From: Bacillus niameyensis
GTDB lineage: Bacteria; Bacillota; Bacilli; Bacillales; Bacillaceae_C
Assembly (NCBI RefSeq): GCF_001375535.1
Contig: NZ_LN831197.1
Span: forward strand, 2,286,535-2,350,534
Direction: 5' to 3'
DNA: 64,000 nucleotides
Part shown: one piece after another, positions 7,356 to 16,857 of the stretch
Numbering within the stretch: the stretch's first letter is position 1
Layout of the letters: every line of letters begins with the position of its first letter
Translations under genes and position numbers: made by a program
Notes under the pieces: model-generated
Told to the model about the DNA's origin: nothing
Database searches by the model: none
The model's input: only the letters and a program-made list of their open reading frames with translations

Positions 7356-7991
7356 TTAAACAAGATCATTTTTCACTGCATAAATTGCCAACTGGGTTCG
7401 GTCGCGCAGTTCGAGTTGTTGCAATATTTGTGAGATATGGTTTTTTACCGTGCCTACAGATAAATAGAGGATTTCCGATATCTCCTTATTCGTTTTCCCC
7501 TCGCCTACGAGCCGAGCGATATCGAGTTCACGGTCTGTTAAAGGGATTTGAACAGGCACACTCATTTTTTTCTCCAGTAAGCGCGGCATCATTTTCGCTG
7601 CAACTTCTTCATGCAAAACCAACCCACCGGCAAAACAACTTTCGACCGCATTGATCAACTTTTCTGGCTCGGATGTTTTCAGTAAAAAACCATTAGCTCC
7701 ATCCTTTAACGTTTCCACTGCGGCTTCTTCATCATTAAAAGTTGTTAATACTAAGATTTTCACCTCTGGCCAGCGTTGTTTTATGATTTTTGTTGCTTCA
7801 ACACCGTTCATATCAGGCATTCGAATGTCGAGTAAAATCAAATCGGCTTGGCACTGTTCCATAGCAGCAATGGCTTCTAGCCCAGTACCAGCTTCACCGA
7901 CTATTTCAAATTGACCAGGTTGTTCCAAAATCATCCGCAACCCTTTTCGCACAATAACCTGATCCTCGACTAATAAAATCCTCTTCCTCAT
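7356..7991 (-). CDS. lnrK: NarL/LuxR-family response regulator, LnrK-like
   Basis: 211 residues. Receiver domain with acidic pocket (Glu9, Asp10), phospho-acceptor Asp55 (LILLDIRMP) and Lys104-region GFLLK; C-terminal LuxR-type helix-turn-helix (LTDRELDIARLVGEGKTNKE and following helices). ATG overlaps the TGA of the kinase gene in ATGA, with GGAG 8 nt upstream. Phosphorylated by the adjacent kinase and expected to activate lnrLMN, perhaps through the TGAC-N4-GTCA site upstream of lnrL. Confidence 0.9.
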   Translation of the reverse strand: MRKRILLVEDQVIVRKGLRMILEQPGQFEIVGEAGTGLEAIAAMEQCQADLILLDIRMPDMNGVEATKIIKQRWPEVKILVLTTFNDEEAAVETLKDGANGFLLKTSEPEKLINAVESCFAGGLVLHEEVAAKMMPRLLEKKMSVPVQIPLTDRELDIARLVGEGKTNKEISEILYLSVGTVKNHISQILQQLELRDRTQLAIYAVKNDLV

Positions 7992-9085
7992 CCCACATTC
8001 TCCTTTACAGGCATGGATCCTTCGATAATAAACTCTTTATCCGTTTGATAAATACGTAATTGGCCGGCTTGTTCTTCAATTCGTTCACGCATAGCTGTCA
8101 AACCAAAGCCAAGTTCAAACGGTTTTGGTTCATGAATCACGTTTGAAATGACCCATTCGATTTCTCCAATGGCCGTGCGTCCTAACGTCAATTCCACTTC
8201 TCTAGAAGAGCCGTGTTTCATCGCATTCGTTAAAGCCTCTTGAATCGAACGGTATAAAACAATGCTTTGAGCGTTAGATAGTTTTGTTAGCAAAACACCT
8301 TGTTTCATTGTAAAACGGATGAGCAAATGATTCTCCGACTCTAGCTTTCTAATAAGTTGAACAACCGATGTAATGCCAGCAACTTCCTCCTGCTTCAACG
8401 TTTTCACGGCCTGTCTCGTTTCCTCTAAACTTTCCTTCGCCAATTGTTTTAACTCCGCATACTCACCTGATTGATTCTGCATAGAAAACATTTCAAGTTG
8501 CATTAGCAGTGCCGTCAATTTATGACCAACTGAATCGTGGATATCTCGGGCAATCCTTGTTCGTTCTTCCAATCTCGCCACTTGCTCATTTTCTAGATTC
8601 ATTCGTTTCAACTGACGATATTCTCCTAAAAGCTGTTCATAAACGTCACGTTGTTCCTGCCGCTCCATGACATAACGATTTAGCCTGATTTCGATAAAAA
8701 ATAAAATGATTGCAAATATATATAATGGTAGAACCCATTCCGATAATAGTGCGCTTGCTATAATAAGTAAGGCAATGCTATATATAATAAAAGCTTTTAA
8801 TTCCAGAGCAGTTAAGTGAAAAACAGCTTCCACTGTTATAAACAATAAGAAAAGCCATACCCAAATCATTGGAGTATGCACCAAAACAAGTACGCTTAGA
8901 AGGCTTTGTAATATGACAAAAAACAAAACGGGCCTTTTTACAATCGGGAGAAAAAAATAAAGTGTAAATGCAGCCGCACAAACGATGAGTTGAACAGAAA
9001 GCTCCTTTTCCCCTACATCATTTCCAACCCACATACATCCCCATAAAATAGCAAACGCAAGTATTCGCACAAACCACGACTTCAT
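7988..9085 (-). CDS. lnrJ: HisKA_3 sensor histidine kinase, LnrJ-like
   Basis: 365 residues. About five or six short N-terminal membrane helices with no extracytoplasmic domain (an intramembrane-sensing type), then a coiled region, the HisKA_3 dimerisation box with phospho-acceptor His183 (ARDIHDSVGHKLT) and a HATPase_c domain with N-box EALTNAMKH and G-box GFGLTAMRERIE. First gene of the five-gene module. Intramembrane kinases of this type sense membrane perturbation or their cognate transporter. Linearmycin-like ligands are inferred from synteny. Confidence 0.88.
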   Translation of the reverse strand: MKSWFVRILAFAILWGCMWVGNDVGEKELSVQLIVCAAAFTLYFFLPIVKRPVLFFVILQSLLSVLVLVHTPMIWVWLFLLFITVEAVFHLTALELKAFIIYSIALLIIASALLSEWVLPLYIFAIILFFIEIRLNRYVMERQEQRDVYEQLLGEYRQLKRMNLENEQVARLEERTRIARDIHDSVGHKLTALLMQLEMFSMQNQSGEYAELKQLAKESLEETRQAVKTLKQEEVAGITSVVQLIRKLESENHLLIRFTMKQGVLLTKLSNAQSIVLYRSIQEALTNAMKHGSSREVELTLGRTAIGEIEWVISNVIHEPKPFELGFGLTAMRERIEEQAGQLRIYQTDKEFIIEGSMPVKENVG

Positions 9086-9150
9086 GGCCCACCCCCATTA
9101 ACTTCTTCCATTCTACTAAACATACTCTATATCAACTAACAAATTGTACG

Positions 9151-9182
9151 AAAAATATCAGACCTTCAGTGGCCTGATATTT
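9151..9182 (-). terminator. Intrinsic terminator after the histidine phosphatase gene
   Basis: 12-bp stem AAATATCAGGCC / GGTCTGATATTT with a 6-nt loop, followed on the minus strand by TTTTTC-like sequence; 14 nt past the stop. Confidence 0.75.
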
Positions 9183-9196
9183 GGAGTATTGCAATA

Positions 9197-9757
9197 CTAT
9201 TGAAGACTGCTTACCTTTTCAGCTAATTCATAAATAATCATTTCTCCATTTTTCCAGCGTCTTTTTCTTTTCCCCTCATATCCAGATCTTTGAAGCGCTT
9301 TCGATAACTCAATTAGAAAAAAACCATGAGAAACAACTAATATGTTCTCTTCACTTCTTGATTCTAGCAAATCCATGAACTTTTTTACACGCCTTTTTGT
9401 TTGTTCCCGTGTTTCTCCCTGGGAAGAGTGAGAACTGAACCAAGCAAATCTTCCTGCAAAATTCCATACTGCAAGCGGTAACTTAAACTGTCTTTTACTG
9501 AAGGCAGCTAATGGAATTTCTCTAAGTAATGGTGTTTCAATAATTTCGCAATCACATATTCTTTTCGCTGTGTGGAAAGCTCGCATGAGGTCACTCGTGT
9601 AACAAAGGTCCCATTGACCATGATCACTCTCTTTCTGAATTGGCAAAATGGTCGCTTCATTATAATGGTCAATCCATTCAGAAAACTCATCAGCCGTCAG
9701 TAAACTGTTCGGCTTTTGATCATTCACCTTAAAATGGCGAACAAGCGCCACTTTCAT
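9197..9757 (-). CDS. Histidine phosphatase superfamily protein (phosphoglycerate-mutase-like)
   Basis: 186 residues. The N-terminal catalytic motif is LVRHFKV with His8 as the phospho-acceptor (RHF instead of the usual RHG), and the second histidine is in VVSHGFFLIEL near residue 142. The middle carries the acceptor pocket Glu in LLREIPLAAF. Start at the ATG preceding KVALVRH, behind GGAAGGGA; six extra codons are open upstream. The single gene is flanked by divergent and unrelated genes. Substrate unknown; members of this branch are broad-specificity phosphatases. Confidence 0.82.
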   Translation of the reverse strand: MKVALVRHFKVNDQKPNSLLTADEFSEWIDHYNEATILPIQKESDHGQWDLCYTSDLMRAFHTAKRICDCEIIETPLLREIPLAAFSKRQFKLPLAVWNFAGRFAWFSSHSSQGETREQTKRRVKKFMDLLESRSEENILVVSHGFFLIELSKALQRSGYEGKRKRRWKNGEMIIYELAEKVSSLQ

Positions 9758-9964
9758 GTTGCATCCCTTCCCCATATATAAAAATTGTATTTCTATAACT
9801 TTATCAAAAAAACTTAAAAATAAGAACTTTTTTCTCTTAATCTTACCAAATAGGACATTTTCCCTAGAATATTGTTGTAAATCAAGTTATCCAAGTAATG
9901 AAAATGATATGTTTATGGTATTCTAGCCCTATAACACAAAATTAATAGGAAAGAGGTTCGTGCA

Positions 9965-11692
9965 ATGATCTCGATGTTACTCGCTAACAAGATAAAAAAT
10001 ATTAGCATTCAGCCCATTCAACAAAGTGATTTAACGGAAAACATACATAACACACAAGCTTCTAATCTATTGGAATTAACTCAACTTACTCAAAAGGATC
10101 TCGAAAACCTAAAAAAAATCGATACTATCATGGAGGAACACGCTACTAACATCGCGGAACGACATTACAACATGATTATGGGTATTCCCGAAGTAAAGAG
10201 GATCTTTGAGCAATATTCTTACAAGGAACGTTATACGAATGCAATTACAAAGTATTTTAGAGAATTGACAAAGGGTATCGTTGATCAAGATTACATCCTT
10301 TATCGAAAAAAAATTGGACAAGTACATAGCAGAATTCATTTGACCGATGAATGGTATATCGGTTCGTACATTCGTGTTTATGAATATTTGCTCCCTTTTA
10401 TTACTGCTAAATTTTATAAATCTCCGATCGAATTAGCCGATATTCTCCTTGCCTTAAACCGAATCATAACCTTTGATAGTTTAGTCGTTTTAGGAGCTTA
10501 TCAAGAGGCGAATGACTATAAGATGGTCGAAAAAATTAATACTGTCACAGAATATGTGATAGGTGTTGATAAGGTTAAGGATTTATTAGATGATGTGGAC
10601 AATACAGTAAACGAAGCTGAGCATGTTAGTTCTTCTGCCCAAGAATTAAACTCTTCTGTTGCCGAAGTCGCTGACCATGCAGTCGCAGTCTCCGAAAAGA
10701 CGGAGCAGATGGTTAAGGAAACACGCCAAGGACAGGAAGTTATCGAAACATCCATAAATGGATTTTTATCTATGGCTGATGATTTTCTTAATATGAAAAA
10801 CGATATACAGTCGTTAGTGCAGCAAGTAGATGAAATCTCACAAATAGTAGATTTCATTAAAAACGTCGCAAATGATACGAATTTACTTGCACTTAACGCA
10901 TCAATTGAAGCTGCACGGGCTGGAGAAAGTGGTCGAGGTTTTGCTGTAGTAGCAGATGAAGTTCGAAATTTAGCGGATCAAACGAGAATTTCGGTTGAAA
11001 AAATCTCTGCAACTATTATAAAAATCCAACATGAATCCACTGAAGTGAAAAATGTTGCGGAAAATATGGCGAGCCAATTAGACGGAAGAATATCCCAATC
11101 TAAAGAAGCAATGGTAACTTTAAATCAAATCATGAGTAAAGTGACGGAAGTAGGAAATGCGACAAGTACAATTGCCGCGATTGCTGAAGAACAGGCTGCG
11201 GCAACTCAGGAAATTTCCACAAGAATGAATGCTGTCCGTCTCCATACAGAAAAAATTAAAAACAAAGTAAATGAAACTGGATCGTCCATTTATCAAGCAA
11301 GCTGTCAAGTTGACGACTTAAGAAAACAAACGATTCAAGAAATTCCTGAATTAACAGAAGCACAATTGCTTAGAGTTGCCCAAACAGAGCATTTATTGGC
11401 AAAGTGGTGGGCTTACAATACCGTCATGGGCTATCACTTATCTGAAGATGTCCGAGTAGGTGATTGGTATAATAAGCTTAAAAACAATGCATTTGTTCGT
11501 TCTTCTGTTTCCTTTCAGACCCTTGAGAAACCTCTCCAAAAGTACGAGAAACTTATTAAACAGATACATTCACTAGTCAGGAATGATCAACCTACTGATG
11601 CCGGATCTTTGTTAATAGAATTGGATACTTTGTTAAAGCAAATAAAGGATCAAATGGCGGGCATAGAGAAAGATCTGCTTAAAACGAAATAA
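9965..11692 (+). CDS. hemAT: HemAT-type globin-coupled chemoreceptor with degenerate C-terminal CZB domain
   Basis: 575 residues, no membrane segment. Residues about 36-185 form a globin-coupled sensor with proximal heme ligand His121 ([10 protein letters not shown]). Residues about 215-450 are the methyl-accepting signalling domain with the conserved hairpin tip [20 protein letters not shown]. After it, residues about 462-575 resemble the chemoreceptor zinc-binding (CZB) domain: [22 protein letters not shown] and [14 protein letters not shown]. Of the four CZB zinc ligands only His476 is kept; Cys is Val496 and the two His are Leu524 and Tyr527. HemAT senses oxygen for aerotaxis. The B. subtilis protein (432 residues) ends after the signalling domain. 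ATG with GAGG 8 nt upstream. Convergent with a cheX-like gene. Confidence 0.92.
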   Translation: MISMLLANKIKNISIQPIQQSDLTENIHNTQASNLLELTQLTQKDLENLKKIDTIMEEHATNIAERHYNMIMGIPEVKRIFEQYSYKERYTNAITKYFRELTKGIVDQDYILYRKKIGQVHSRIHLTDEWYIGSYIRVYEYLLPFITAKFYKSPIELADILLALNRIITFDSLVVLGAYQEANDYKMVEKINTVTEYVIGVDKVKDLLDDVDNTVNEAEHVSSSAQELNSSVAEVADHAVAVSEKTEQMVKETRQGQEVIETSINGFLSMADDFLNMKNDIQSLVQQVDEISQIVDFIKNVANDTNLLALNASIEAARAGESGRGFAVVADEVRNLADQTRISVEKISATIIKIQHESTEVKNVAENMASQLDGRISQSKEAMVTLNQIMSKVTEVGNATSTIAAIAEEQAAATQEISTRMNAVRLHTEKIKNKVNETGSSIYQASCQVDDLRKQTIQEIPELTEAQLLRVAQTEHLLAKWWAYNTVMGYHLSEDVRVGDWYNKLKNNAFVRSSVSFQTLEKPLQKYEKLIKQIHSLVRNDQPTDAGSLLIELDTLLKQIKDQMAGIEKDLLKTK

Positions 11693-11705
11693 ATCAAGAA
11701 GTATA

Positions 11706-11738
11706 AAACTGTCGGAGTCATTCGGCGGTTTTTTTTTC
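11706..11738 (+). terminator. Intrinsic terminator after hemAT
   Basis: AAACTGTCGGA / TTCGGCGGTTT stem with G-T pairs and a 4-nt loop, followed by nine T. Lies between the convergent hemAT and cheX-like genes. Confidence 0.8.
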
Positions 11739-11782
11739 TATTTTAACCGTCCGAATGAGTTATGTTACTTTATCCCCTATCA

Positions 11783-12244
11783 TCAATCCAGTAACAAATA
11801 AATCTCCAAATCTCCTGCATTTGCAAACATTGAAGTTAGTTGAATCGCTTTATCATAACCAGTTAAGGTAACATCGCCTTGAATGATTGTCGGAGAGGTA
11901 ATGTCCATATTTACTCCATGTTCAACAATAATCGTCGCGAGACTTCCCGCTATCATATTTCCTAATTCACCGCTAAATGATGCAAGCATTTCCCCTTCCA
12001 GAGCCATTCCGAACATGACTTCACCAATTGCACCAAACGTAGCGGATTGCCCTGCTATGATTAACTTTCCTTTTATATCACCAATGATACCAATCAGTAC
12101 TCCGTATTGGAGTTCCAAGGATCGGCCAAGTAATTTTGGTTTTGTTATCTCATGAGGAATCGGTACAATATTTTTTAGAGACTGAATCGTCCCATTTAAC
12201 AAATAAGTAATCGAAATATTTCGATCTCCACTCGCAATAGCCAA
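11783..12244 (-). CDS. CheX-like chemotaxis phosphatase
   Basis: 153 residues of the CheC/CheX/FliY family. The active-site motif ExxN is seen in SGELGNMIAG (Glu93, Asn96), inside the long helix that follows GxxxFGMALEGEM; CheX has one such motif, CheC and FliY two. These enzymes dephosphorylate CheY-P. Start taken as TTG because GGGAG lies 8 nt upstream of it; the GTG three codons earlier overlaps that binding site. Its position opposite a soluble chemoreceptor suggests a paired aerotaxis function, although no other che gene is present. Confidence 0.83.
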   Translation of the reverse strand: MAIASGDRNISITYLLNGTIQSLKNIVPIPHEITKPKLLGRSLELQYGVLIGIIGDIKGKLIIAGQSATFGAIGEVMFGMALEGEMLASFSGELGNMIAGSLATIIVEHGVNMDITSPTIIQGDVTLTGYDKAIQLTSMFANAGDLEIYLLLD

Positions 12245-12403
12245 TGTACACACTCCCTTTTCGCTTTCATTATTACTTTATTACTAACAGCATAAAGTAA
12301 TAATATATGATTCCATACTTAATTACTACAAAACTCAACAATTTTAAACATTTTTCTACATCATTATTCTAACAATTGATTCTTTAGACCTAGCAAAATG
12401 ACA

Positions 12404-12440
12404 CAAAAAAACCTGGACGAAAAGATGCCCAAGTTTTTTT
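12404..12440 (-). terminator. Probable intrinsic terminator after the MMPL gene
   Basis: AAAAAACTTGG / CCAGGTTTTTTT on the minus strand, with one mismatch and a loop of about 13 nt, ending in seven T; 9 nt past the stop. Confidence 0.6.
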
Positions 12441-12448
12441 GCCTTAAG

Positions 12449-15400
12449 TTAATGTTTTAAGAAGGGCCACCAATTCGCCTTTCCTAACACTTTTATCAAT
12501 ACCGGAACAAAGAGCGGTAAAATGATTAATGCGTAGAATAGAAGTCCCGTTAAAACGAGTGTTGCAATTTGCAGCATCGATAATACACCTGATGGCAACA
12601 TAGCTGCAAAAGTTCCAGCTAAGATAACGGCAGCACTCATAATAACAGTTCCCATATTTTTCATCGCAATTAAAATTCCTTCTTTAACATCCAGTTCCTT
12701 ATATTCCGAGAAACGATCCATTAGAAAGATGGAATAGTCTACACCTAACGCGATTAGGATAACAAACCCGAAGAACGGCGTAACCCAGTTAATACCAGGA
12801 TATCCGAGAATGTTAACGAAAATAAGCTCTGTCATGGCAATCGAAGAATAATAGGTTAAGAGTAACGATGCAATAATATAGATTGGCATTACAAGAGAGC
12901 GAAGTAGAATAATTAAGATTAACACAATCCCAATCATCATGAACGTAACCGTTTTGGTGTAATCGGCATTGGACATCGTTTCAAGGTCGCGGTTCATACT
13001 AGTGACACCGCCCACACCAATATGGGCCTGTTCTAACTTCGTGTCTTTCGTTACTTCCTGAATCGCTTTTTCCATATCATCAATAAGATCCATTGATTGT
13101 TTGGAATAAGGGCTGGCATCTAAAATGACATCCATCGTTGTCATTTTTCCATCTTCTGATAAATAGACATCAAATACTTGCTGGAAGTCCTCATTTGTCA
13201 AAAGCTCTTCAGGAATATAAATACCTGATTGTTGTAAGTTTTGATCTTTAGAAAGCTCATCTAAATAATTCTTCGCTTCTCCAAATCCTTCTTCAATTTT
13301 TCCGAGCCCTTCACTACTTTGCGCAAGACCATCACTTAATTCATCTAATTGACTTCCCATATCGCCGAAGCCTGTTTTCAATTGTTCTTGACCACTAGCA
13401 ATATCACCGAGTCCTTTAGATATCTGAGGCAGTTGCTGAACAACTTGCTTCTGTCCCGAAGACGCCTTACCTAATCCAGATTCAAGCTGAGCCAAACCTG
13501 TTGTAATCTCGTTCAAGCCTTTTGAAAATTCACCAAGACCGCCACTAATTTTCGCTAAATTTTGGTTAGCTGTATCTAATCCTGAACGTACTTTCTTCAA
13601 TTCCTCATTTAACGCGGAAATCGTTCCACCCGCTGTTCCTACCTGTGTCGGAAGAGTTTGCATGATGGCTGAGATTTCGGCAAAATTCGGATCTGTTGTA
13701 ATTTCTGGATGATTTTCCGCAAGCTTCGATAAAGCAGTACCTAAGGATTGCAATTGTCCGAGAGCTTCATTCAAAGTCGCTGGTACCTTATCATATTGTG
13801 CAATTAATTGTGTAAGCCCCTCTTGTGCCTGCACATATCCTTCTAGCAAAGCTTGAGTTCCAGTCTGAAGCTCTTTCGCCTGTTTCGCAGCTTGAGTAGT
13901 TCCATTTTTAAGATCCTTTGCCCCAGTGGCACCGGACCTAATGCCGGTTTCAATCTGAGTAAGGGCCGACTGAAGTTTTGTCACTCCGGATTGAAGCTCT
14001 TTTGTACCCGCAGTTAGATCACCGATTCCCGATGTTGCTTTTTCAATTTCAGGTTTGGAATCTTTAAGCGAAGTCGCCGCCTCGTTCAATCCATTTTTAA
14101 TTGTGGAAATCCCGTCGTTTCCTTCTCCTATCCCTTTTCCAAGTTCTCCAGCCAGATTCTGAACATAGATTTCATCCATTCTCTCGCCTGTTGGCCTTGT
14201 AACGCTACGAATTTTATCAACGTGATCTAATTTTTCAAGTTTATTCCCAATTGATTCGATAATAGTTAGATATTCTGTTGATTTCATAGATTCATCATTT
14301 TCAAGAACGATTTGAATTGGCATCACTTCGCCCGGTCCAAAATTCTCGGAAACGAGGTTAAAGCCTTTAACCGAATCATAGTCATCGCCAATTTCGTCAA
14401 GGGAGTTGAACGATAATTCTCCATCATAACTAATAATGAGCGGTACTGTAAAAATAGCAACAATTGCTAAAGCCGCAAGAGGTCTAACAATGGCAAGATT
14501 CCCCATCCACCCCCATAATCCACTTTCCTTATGAGAAATATCCTTTTTCACCGGCCAGAAAAGAGCCTTTTTCAAAGTAGCCATGAAAAACGGAACGATT
14601 GTAAAGAGCGCAATCATTAGGACGAAGACACCAACAGCAACACCGACAGCAGATTGATATAGTTTAAAAGTTGCGAAACCGATTGATGCAAAACCGATCA
14701 TGACGGCGAGACCGCTGTAAATGACCGTTTTCCCTGCCGTTTTATAAGTGGTAACTATGGCTGTATGAATATCTTGACCGTTTGACAGTTCCTCTTTATA
14801 GCGGCTCAAAAGCAAAATACAGTAGTCTGTTCCTACTCCAAAAAGGACTGCAACTAAAAAGGTTTGAGTGAAATTCGATACTGGAAAATTCACTACATCA
14901 ACGAGAAAAGCAACAATCGCTTGACTCACGACATAAGTCATCCCAACGGTTAGCAGTGGAATAAATGGAGCCACTGCAGAACGGAAGACTAGCAAAAGTA
15001 CGATCATAATAAAAATAACCGTAATCACTTCTGTTTTGGCAAGACCCTTTTCGGAACTAATCACAACATCTTCATTGATTAGTGAGTTCCCTGTCATATA
15101 AGTGTCAACACCATCTGTTTTAATGGCTTGATCAAGTCGATCACGAATATCCTTAATTTCCTCATTACCGATTTTGACATCTAGCAATGCAATAATCGTA
15201 TTCTCATCTTTTGAAACAAGCTGATCTTTTAGAGCATCGTCATTAAAATGGGTTGTAATCCCTGAAATCCCTAGCTTGGATTCATTTTCTTCAAGATGTG
15301 CGATTGTTGACTGAATGTTATCTAGTTGGGAGTCAGAAAGCTTTTGATCATCATGAAAAACGAGAATAAACGCCTCTGTCCCTTCTTCACTGGAAGAATG

Positions 15401-15568
15401 TTTATCTATAATCTCTGAAGCTACCGTTGATGGGTATCCATCAGCAATCTCAAGCTGGCCCTTATCCCTAACAAGTTGAGCCATATCAGGTGAATTCAAA
15501 GCTAACAATATAGCAACTACTACCCATGCTGCTACTATGCCCCACCTCAATTTTAAAATGGTTCTCAA
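12449..15568 (-). CDS. MMPL/RND-family membrane transporter
   Basis: 1039 residues. Twelve predicted helices in two MMPL halves: residues 1-25, then about 175-330, and 855-1030, each with an extracytoplasmic domain. The second loop (about 430-800) holds a long coiled repeat of GL...L..G..xL..G units, as in YhgE/Pip-type exporters. The helix-4 proton-relay motif GTDYCILLLSRYKEE and its second copy GVDYSIFLMDRFSEY are intact. Start is TTG, overlapping the MarR stop in TTGA, with AGGGGG upstream. MarR-MMPL order resembles B. subtilis ydgG-ydgH (885 residues), so this is probably a lipid or drug exporter repressed by its neighbour. Confidence 0.88.
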   Translation of the reverse strand: MRTILKLRWGIVAAWVVVAILLALNSPDMAQLVRDKGQLEIADGYPSTVASEIIDKHSSSEEGTEAFILVFHDDQKLSDSQLDNIQSTIAHLEENESKLGISGITTHFNDDALKDQLVSKDENTIIALLDVKIGNEEIKDIRDRLDQAIKTDGVDTYMTGNSLINEDVVISSEKGLAKTEVITVIFIMIVLLLVFRSAVAPFIPLLTVGMTYVVSQAIVAFLVDVVNFPVSNFTQTFLVAVLFGVGTDYCILLLSRYKEELSNGQDIHTAIVTTYKTAGKTVIYSGLAVMIGFASIGFATFKLYQSAVGVAVGVFVLMIALFTIVPFFMATLKKALFWPVKKDISHKESGLWGWMGNLAIVRPLAALAIVAIFTVPLIISYDGELSFNSLDEIGDDYDSVKGFNLVSENFGPGEVMPIQIVLENDESMKSTEYLTIIESIGNKLEKLDHVDKIRSVTRPTGERMDEIYVQNLAGELGKGIGEGNDGISTIKNGLNEAATSLKDSKPEIEKATSGIGDLTAGTKELQSGVTKLQSALTQIETGIRSGATGAKDLKNGTTQAAKQAKELQTGTQALLEGYVQAQEGLTQLIAQYDKVPATLNEALGQLQSLGTALSKLAENHPEITTDPNFAEISAIMQTLPTQVGTAGGTISALNEELKKVRSGLDTANQNLAKISGGLGEFSKGLNEITTGLAQLESGLGKASSGQKQVVQQLPQISKGLGDIASGQEQLKTGFGDMGSQLDELSDGLAQSSEGLGKIEEGFGEAKNYLDELSKDQNLQQSGIYIPEELLTNEDFQQVFDVYLSEDGKMTTMDVILDASPYSKQSMDLIDDMEKAIQEVTKDTKLEQAHIGVGGVTSMNRDLETMSNADYTKTVTFMMIGIVLILIILLRSLVMPIYIIASLLLTYYSSIAMTELIFVNILGYPGINWVTPFFGFVILIALGVDYSIFLMDRFSEYKELDVKEGILIAMKNMGTVIMSAAVILAGTFAAMLPSGVLSMLQIATLVLTGLLFYALIILPLFVPVLIKVLGKANWWPFLKH

Positions 15569-16020
15569 TTCTCGTCCCCCCTGTAATTCTCTATGTAATC
15601 AGCAATCTTTTCGTAAACATTAAGGAAAATTTCCATTTCCTTTTCGGGAATATCTTTAACAATCGTTTCTACAAATTGGTTAATGTTTTTTTCCAACGTT
15701 GCATAAAATTGGATTCCTTCATCAGAAAGCTTTAAAAAAACATTGCGACGGTCACTTTCGTCTCTGTGACGCTCCACCAACCCTTTCTTAACTAACTTTT
15801 CTACCCGGACTGTAATCGCACTTTTGTGAACTAGCAGTTGTTCTGCCAATTCCGATGCACGAACAGGTCCTTGCAAATAAAGCATTCGCAAAAGCGAAAA
15901 CTGCTCAAACGACAATTCCTCCATCAAATGAGTAGACATTTGCATTGAAACACTTTTCGTACCATGCATAAAAATGTCCATATACCGTTCAAAAATAACC
16001 TGTATTCTTTCCTTATTCAA
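15565..16020 (-). CDS. MarR-family transcriptional regulator of the MMPL exporter
   Basis: 151 residues with the MarR winged helix: GPVRASELAEQLLVHKSAIT as recognition region and LVKKGLVERHRDESDRRNVF as the wing. Start is TTG, with GGGGTGA 7 nt upstream; no ATG fits. Four-base overlap with the exporter gene. Direct repeats covering its own -10 region suggest autorepression relieved by a ligand. Confidence 0.88.
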   Translation of the reverse strand: MNKERIQVIFERYMDIFMHGTKSVSMQMSTHLMEELSFEQFSLLRMLYLQGPVRASELAEQLLVHKSAITVRVEKLVKKGLVERHRDESDRRNVFLKLSDEGIQFYATLEKNINQFVETIVKDIPEKEMEIFLNVYEKIADYIENYRGDEN

Positions 16021-16029
16021 ATTAGTTCA

Positions 16030-16082
16030 CCCCATAAACTATTGACCCCATAAACTATAGAGGATTTTTTTGATAGTGTCAA
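16030..16082 (-). promoter_or_regulatory. Sigma-A promoter with tandem operator for the MarR-MMPL operon
   Basis: TTGACA (16082-16077), 17-nt spacer, TATAGT (16059-16054), nearly consensus. A 13-bp direct repeat ATAGTTTATGGGG occurs twice with a 16-bp period (16058-16046 and 16042-16030); the first copy includes most of the -10 box, the second reaches the ribosome binding site. MarR binding here is inferred. Confidence 0.75.
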
Positions 16083-16262
16083 TGAACAGATTTCGAAGAT
16101 TCGCAACAGCGGATAACAAACTTTAATTAGTAGTGATAGAGATTGGATCCTGGCATGTGCGAATGAACACACATTACTCGTAAATCAACACAATATAGCT
16201 CATGTGAAAACCGGCTGCTCGTTTTGTGCAAATACAGGTACCTTGAATTTTTACAGGTCAAA

Positions 16263-16286
16263 GAAAAACCCCCTTATAAAGGGGGC
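16263..16286 (-). terminator. Intrinsic terminator after the nitroreductase gene
   Basis: CCCCCTT / AAGGGGG hairpin directly after the stop codon, followed on the minus strand by TTTTTC. Confidence 0.85.
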
Positions 16287-16841
16287 TTAGAATGCAATTA
16301 ATTTTTCAGCAGGGTCCGTTCTTTTCCGGACTTTTTTAGAAACGATCTCCTTATCAAAGTAACCAATATTAAGGACACCGATAATCTTTTCACCAGATTC
16401 CACACGAAGTGCTGAACGAAATCTTGGATCATGAATGTGCTGTGGCGTTTTCCATACGGTTCCAATATTTTTCTCCCACGCGAGTAATTGGAAATTTTGT
16501 AACATACAGCTCGTTGCAGCAAAATTCTCTTCCCATTGTTTTTGGCGCGGATCTTCTGTCATGACGACAGCTAAGAATGCAGGTACGTTGATGAATTTAT
16601 TTCGAACAGCTTCATGCTTGTTTTTCTCATGGCATTGTAAGACGGCTTCGATAAAGGCTTCTTTACGATCTCCCGAAATAAATATGAACCGCCACGGCTC
16701 TCTTACACCATGAGTCGGGGCCCAAACCGCGTCCTTTAATAGGGAAAGAACGAGTTCCTGACTGACTTCCTTGTCGATATATCCAGCTTTAACAGACGTC
16801 CTTTCACGAACTACTTCAGCAACTGATTTAACCGCTAACAT
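16287..16841 (-). CDS. Nitroreductase-family flavoprotein
   Basis: 184 residues of the FMN-dependent nitroreductase fold: RERTSVKAGY near the N-terminus for phosphate contacts, WAPTHGVREPWRF, NFQLLAWEKNIGTVWKT and IIGVLNIGYFD near the end. Reduces nitro compounds, quinones or flavins with NAD(P)H in the cytoplasm. ATG behind AGGAGG-cacaaa. A near-perfect Fur box lies 17 nt upstream of the start, so expression should rise in iron starvation; B. subtilis yfhC, a nitroreductase of the same type, is reported in the Fur regulon. Single-gene unit with its own terminator. Confidence 0.88.
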   Translation of the reverse strand: MLAVKSVAEVVRERTSVKAGYIDKEVSQELVLSLLKDAVWAPTHGVREPWRFIFISGDRKEAFIEAVLQCHEKNKHEAVRNKFINVPAFLAVVMTEDPRQKQWEENFAATSCMLQNFQLLAWEKNIGTVWKTPQHIHDPRFRSALRVESGEKIIGVLNIGYFDKEIVSKKVRKRTDPAEKLIAF

Positions 16842-16857
16842 TTTGTGCCTCCTGATA

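Noticed and set aside
9901-9960. A sigma-D promoter before hemAT
   Set aside because: The region has TATAAC but no acceptable GCCGATAT or TAAA elements at the right spacing.
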